DNA of 64,000 bases from Dryomyza anilis. Taxonomy: Eukaryota; Arthropoda; Insecta; Diptera; Dryomyzidae. Of the stretch, positions 11,147 through 64,000 are shown piece by piece; the first letter of the stretch is position 1, and every line of letters begins with the position of its first letter. The translations under genes were made by a program, and so were the position numbers. The DNA lies in assembly GCA_951804985.1 (NCBI GenBank), contig OX638133.1, positions 26,318,963 through 26,382,962 of the forward strand. The letters are read 5' to 3'. The notes under the pieces were generated by a model. The model was not told where the DNA came from, ran no database searches, and worked only from the letters and a program-made list of their open reading frames with translations.

Positions 11147-12363
11147 CTAGCTGGACCCGTACACTACTCATGCAAAGATTTTGTGAATGCAAGGTTATGG
11201 AGCAATTTTATTAATATAAATAACATTTTTATTATTTATATCAGGGACCCGTGGACGTATTTTTTATTGGTTTTATAAATGTAGTAACCAAAACCAAACT
11301 AATTCTCCGCTAAAACAACTGTTCTCATATACAATTCTTTCTCTGACTGTGCTTCCCCGTAGAATTCTTCCCAGTAGAATTCTTTCCCGTAGAATTCTTC
11401 CCCATAGAGTTTTTCTCAGTAGAAGTTTAATTGTGGTTACTTTTAGTGTGGTGAGTTTTAGTGTGATGAGTTTTAGTGTGGTGAATTGTAGTGTAGTGAG
11501 TTTAAGTGCAGTGAATTTTATTGTTGTGTGTTTTAGTGTGTTGAATTTTAGTGTGGTCAGTTAAAGTGGGTGAATTTGAGTGTGGTGAATTTTAGTGTGG
11601 TGAGTTTTATTGTGTTGAGTTTTAGTGTGGTGAATTTTAGTGTGGTGAGTTTTAATGTGGTTAATTTTAGTGTGGTGAATTTTAGTGTGGTGAATTTTAG
11701 TGTGGTGAGTTTTATTGTGTTGAGTTTTAGTGTGGTGAATTTTAGTGTGGTGAGTTTTAATGTGGTTAATTTTAGTGTGGTGAATTTTAGTGTGGTGAAT
11801 TTTAGTGTGGTGAATTTTAGTGTGTTGAGCTTTAGTGTGGTGAATTTGAGTGTGGTGAGTTTTAGTGTGGTGAATTTGAGTGTGGTGAATTTTATTGTGT
11901 TGAGTTTTAGTGTGGTGAATTTGAGTGTGGTGCATTTTAGTATGGTGAGTTTTAGTGTGGTGAATTTTAGTGTGATGAGTTTTAGTGTGATGAATTTTAG
12001 TGTGGTGAATTTTGATGTGGTTGATTTTGTTTTCTATCCTTTTTTTATTTTTCTGTTGTTTTTGAGTTGCTTAAGTTTTGTGCTTTTATTTTTGTGTTTG
12101 ATTTTTGCTTTTGTTTTTGTGTTTTTGCTATTGTATTTTTTTTTTGTATTTGAGTTTTTTGTTTCATCTTCTTAGCTTGTGTATGTGCCGAGATATGTCG
12201 TTTTGAAAGTTTAGGTTGTATGGGAGGTGCCACGCCCCTTTGTCCAATCTCGCCCATATATAGCCTATGACACCTTCCGGACTCCATAGTATCCTGGTGC
12301 AAAATTTGAGATAAATCGGTTCAGCGGTTTAGATGTGATGCTGGAACAAACAGACAGACAGGC

Positions 12364-12443
<80 letters not shown>

Positions 12444-12492
12444 CGACAGACTGACAGACGGACCAAGAGTTTTATATATATAGATAGATAGA
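11147..12492 (+). mobile_element. Composite minisatellite element, copy B (longest array)
   Basis: This copy has the same architecture as copy A. It starts at CTAGCTGGACCCGTACA. The 15-bp GTGGTGARTTTTAGT minisatellite is longest here (about 11430-12025) and shows internal higher-order duplication: a block of about 120 bp beginning near 11590 recurs near 11710. The distal block has GCCACGCCCCTTTGTCC and AAATCGGTTCAGCGGTTTAG. It ends in a long GACA microsatellite and a TA/GATA tail. The reverse strand reads as a His-Thr-Lys-Ile repeat, again an artefact. Confidence 0.75.
12351..12463. repeat. GACA tetranucleotide microsatellite
   Basis: About 28 near-perfect GACA units form the tail of composite element B. 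Copy D has a short version (28096-28125). A microsatellite seeded inside a mobile element is the pattern described for dipteran mini-me elements. Confidence 0.9.
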
Positions 12493-13347
12493 TATTCTTG
12501 ATTATATATGTCAGTAATGTGCATTTCTTAAACTGGGTACAAAATTAGACATATTTATATTTTATATTTTCTTATTTTTTTGAGAATGACGCTCTGAACT
12601 ATTGACATCGATGAACCAAACACCTTGTATAACTAGATCAATTGGGGTTATATATAGCCATCACAAAATATATTTTTTCTATGATCGGAGAAAAACCTTG
12701 CGAATATTTTCATTCCCATTCAAAATATAAATTCAAAATCAATATAAATTAAATATATTTTTAAAATCAAATTTAAAAAAGTTTTTCCATAAAATTCTTA
12801 TAATTTTGACAAAAAAAAAAATGAATAGCAACCCTACGACATCTCAACTGATCTCTCTACCTGTTGCTCTACCAAATAAAGCTTTTTTGCGTGTTATATT
12901 CGAGGCACTCTCATAACAAGATAGAGCTGCGATGGAGCTGCGTATATTAAGTACACACACAAAAAAAAAGAGAGTCTTCCGACTGCAATAAAGAGCGACT
13001 TAATTTGGATGGGCGCTGGCTCCAATGCGCTTACGCTCTCCCGCTCTTTTTTTTTGGTTGCTCACAATACGTCGGGTATTTGTTTTGTTTTTGTGATTTC
13101 GCGCATTTTTCGTGGTTATGTTGGCAATGAAGCCAAACCAGACCGCAGCACAGACAGGCAGACAGACTGAAACTCAGACAAACTCAACCCACAACAACAA
13201 CAAAAACAGATGCAACTGCAGCAGCACGATATCGAGCGCCATCGACTATTACAACAACAACAACATCAGCAACGAACCGCAGAACAACGTTTTACGAAGA
13301 TCAGCTCAGGTTTGGTGGTGTCGCCACAATGCGGCGCTGAGCTGAGC
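12493..13347. other. Upstream region of the CUB/LDLa gene
   Basis: 12500-12900 is plain AT-rich DNA. From about 12950 the composition changes: a short GAGAG word, CTCTCCCGCTCTT near 13036, CAGACAGGCAGACAGAC near 13151, and CAA/CAG-rich sequence (13190-13275). Open frames here are Gln/Asn-rich and lie upstream of the inferred start site. I read the stretch as promoter-proximal regulatory DNA, though a longer 5' UTR cannot be excluded. Confidence 0.45.
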
Positions 13348-13382
13348 TCAGTTCAAATTTTGTACTCTTCGCGAACGTTCGT
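13348..13382 (+). promoter_or_regulatory. Initiator plus downstream core promoter (Inr/MTE/DPE)
   Basis: TCAGTT at 13348-13353 fits the fly initiator consensus TCAKTY (A at 13350 as +1). At exactly +23 to +28 lies CGAACG, the 3' half of the motif ten element. At +28 to +33 lies GTTCGT, a five-of-six match to the DPE. There is no TATA box upstream. The correct spacing of all parts supports a transcription start near 13350 and a 5' UTR of about 394 nt before the ATG at 13744. It is inferred from sequence only. Confidence 0.6.
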
Positions 13383-13743
13383 CGAGCGGCGTCAGGCATC
13401 CAAATCGAATACAACAACGACAGCATAGTAGCGACAAAACGGAGCAAATCCGGCTCCAAATGATGGAGCGAAATAATTCAAATTGAAAAAAAAAAATATG
13501 AATAAAACAAATTAATTAAAAAAATATATAAAAAATAAATATAAGAAAATATATAACAATTTGTGCTAAGTGTTTTAACTGTTCAAAATATTTGTGCAAT
13601 AAAAATTTACTGTTTTTTTCTTGAAGTGCAAATATTGTTTATTGTGTTGTATTAGAAAAATATTAAAAGTGTGTGCAAAAAATATTTTTCTTGAATTTTT
13701 AAAATAAATTACAAAAAAATTGCAAAAACAACCGTAACCAAAT

Positions 13744-63457
<49,714 letters not shown>

Positions 63458-64000
63458 GTAGGTTTGAGTTTTTGTTGTATGTCTAATAGCATGTTTGTCA
63501 AATGTCTCGAAAAGTTGAAATTTTTGAAAATTCAATTTTTCGTTTTTTTTTTGTATTTATGTAATTTGTTTATTATTTTTATTTTGAAAATTATTTTTTT
63601 TATAATTTTTAATTTAAAATTTCAATTGTAGTCACTTTTTAATTTTATTTTTGAAGTTTTTTTTAATATAAATTTTTTTCTTTTTTTTTATTTTTTTTAT
63701 TTTTGTATTTGACTTTTATGACATTTTGAAAGTATTTACTCTATTTTTTGTACTCATTATTATTTTTTTAAATAATTTTTAATTTAAAATTTATATTTAA
63801 TTCGTTTTTTTTTTTTTTTTTTAATTTTTTTATTATTATTATTATTTTTTTATTTTTATTTTATTTTTTTAATTCATTTATTTTATTTTTTATTATTTAT
63901 TTTAGTTTTTGACTTTTATGACATTTTGCTAGTATTTACTCTATTTTTTGTAATCATTATTATTTTTTTTATAATTTTTAATTTAAAATTTATATTTAAT
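63458..64000. other. Start of intron 4, T-rich
   Basis: Nearly pure A/T with T runs. A block around 'GACTTTTATGACATTTTG' is repeated about 200 bp apart (63711 and 63910). No exon is seen before the edge. Confidence 0.6.

Noticed and set aside
11349..12175. Val-Val-Asn-Phe-Ser (plus) and His-Thr-Lys-Ile (minus) repeat proteins, also at 4889, 18562 and 27690
   Set aside because: They come from the 15-bp minisatellite of the composite element; the same pattern with different lengths occurs in each copy.
13112..13428. Gln/Asn-rich frames upstream of exon 1
   Set aside because: They lie around or before the inferred start site, overlap each other in different frames, and reflect CAA/CAG repeats; they do not join in phase to exon 2.

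Overview
The window looks like nuclear DNA of a higher (brachyceran, probably schizophoran) fly. It is very AT-rich. It has GT-AG introns, a Drosophila-style initiator/downstream core promoter, CAA/CAG-rich stretches, GACA microsatellites attached to dispersed elements, tRNA-derived SINEs and Tc1/mariner remnants. I cannot name the species. There are no bacterial operons, CRISPR arrays or phage genes. Almost every long open frame is an artefact of tandem repeats whose unit is a multiple of 3 bp.

Only two genes can be supported. (1) A large plus-strand gene runs from a core promoter near 13350 to beyond the right edge. Coding exons are 13744-13909, 50507-50889, 62632-62852 and 62919-63457, and all reading phases agree across introns of about 36.6 kb, 11.7 kb and 66 bp. 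It encodes a membrane protein: N-terminal hydrophobic signal, divergent CUB-like ectodomain, a clear LDL-receptor class A module, a Ser/Thr-rich glycosylated stalk, a transmembrane helix, and a cytoplasmic part outside the window. (2) Nested in intron 1 on the same strand is a compact three-exon gene for a secreted 207-residue C-type lectin (41735-42495), with a TATA-like box and AATAAA signals. A short minus-strand segment (61772-61881) looks like a terminal exon of an unrecognised gene or a gene fragment.

The rest is repeats. Left flank (1-13.3 kb): an inverted-repeat element with arms of about 250 bp (2348-3538), tandem repeats carrying a TA-flanked MITE, a SINE with target duplication (9346-9544), a MITE (10890-11130), and two of four copies of a composite minisatellite element (4500, 11147; the others at 18107 and 27358). 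Intron 1: a 9-bp AAAAATAAT array, a SINE split by a Foldback-like element with a 9-bp target duplication, an orphan heat-shock-type promoter (19740-20280, minus), TA-target MITEs, a nested DNA element with a reverse-transcriptase scrap (28147-28937), a SINE whose body is amplified about 15 times (29739-32190), and a dense repeat field at 34-38 kb. Intron 2: a MITE, a broken mariner-like transposon, and a 1.6-kb TATGAATTT array facing a shorter inverted array of the same unit just before exon 3.

The two genes share no obvious pathway. Their link is positional: the lectin is a host-intron gene. The main interest lies in repeat biology, where several nested insertions have their empty sites preserved in sibling copies inside this same window.
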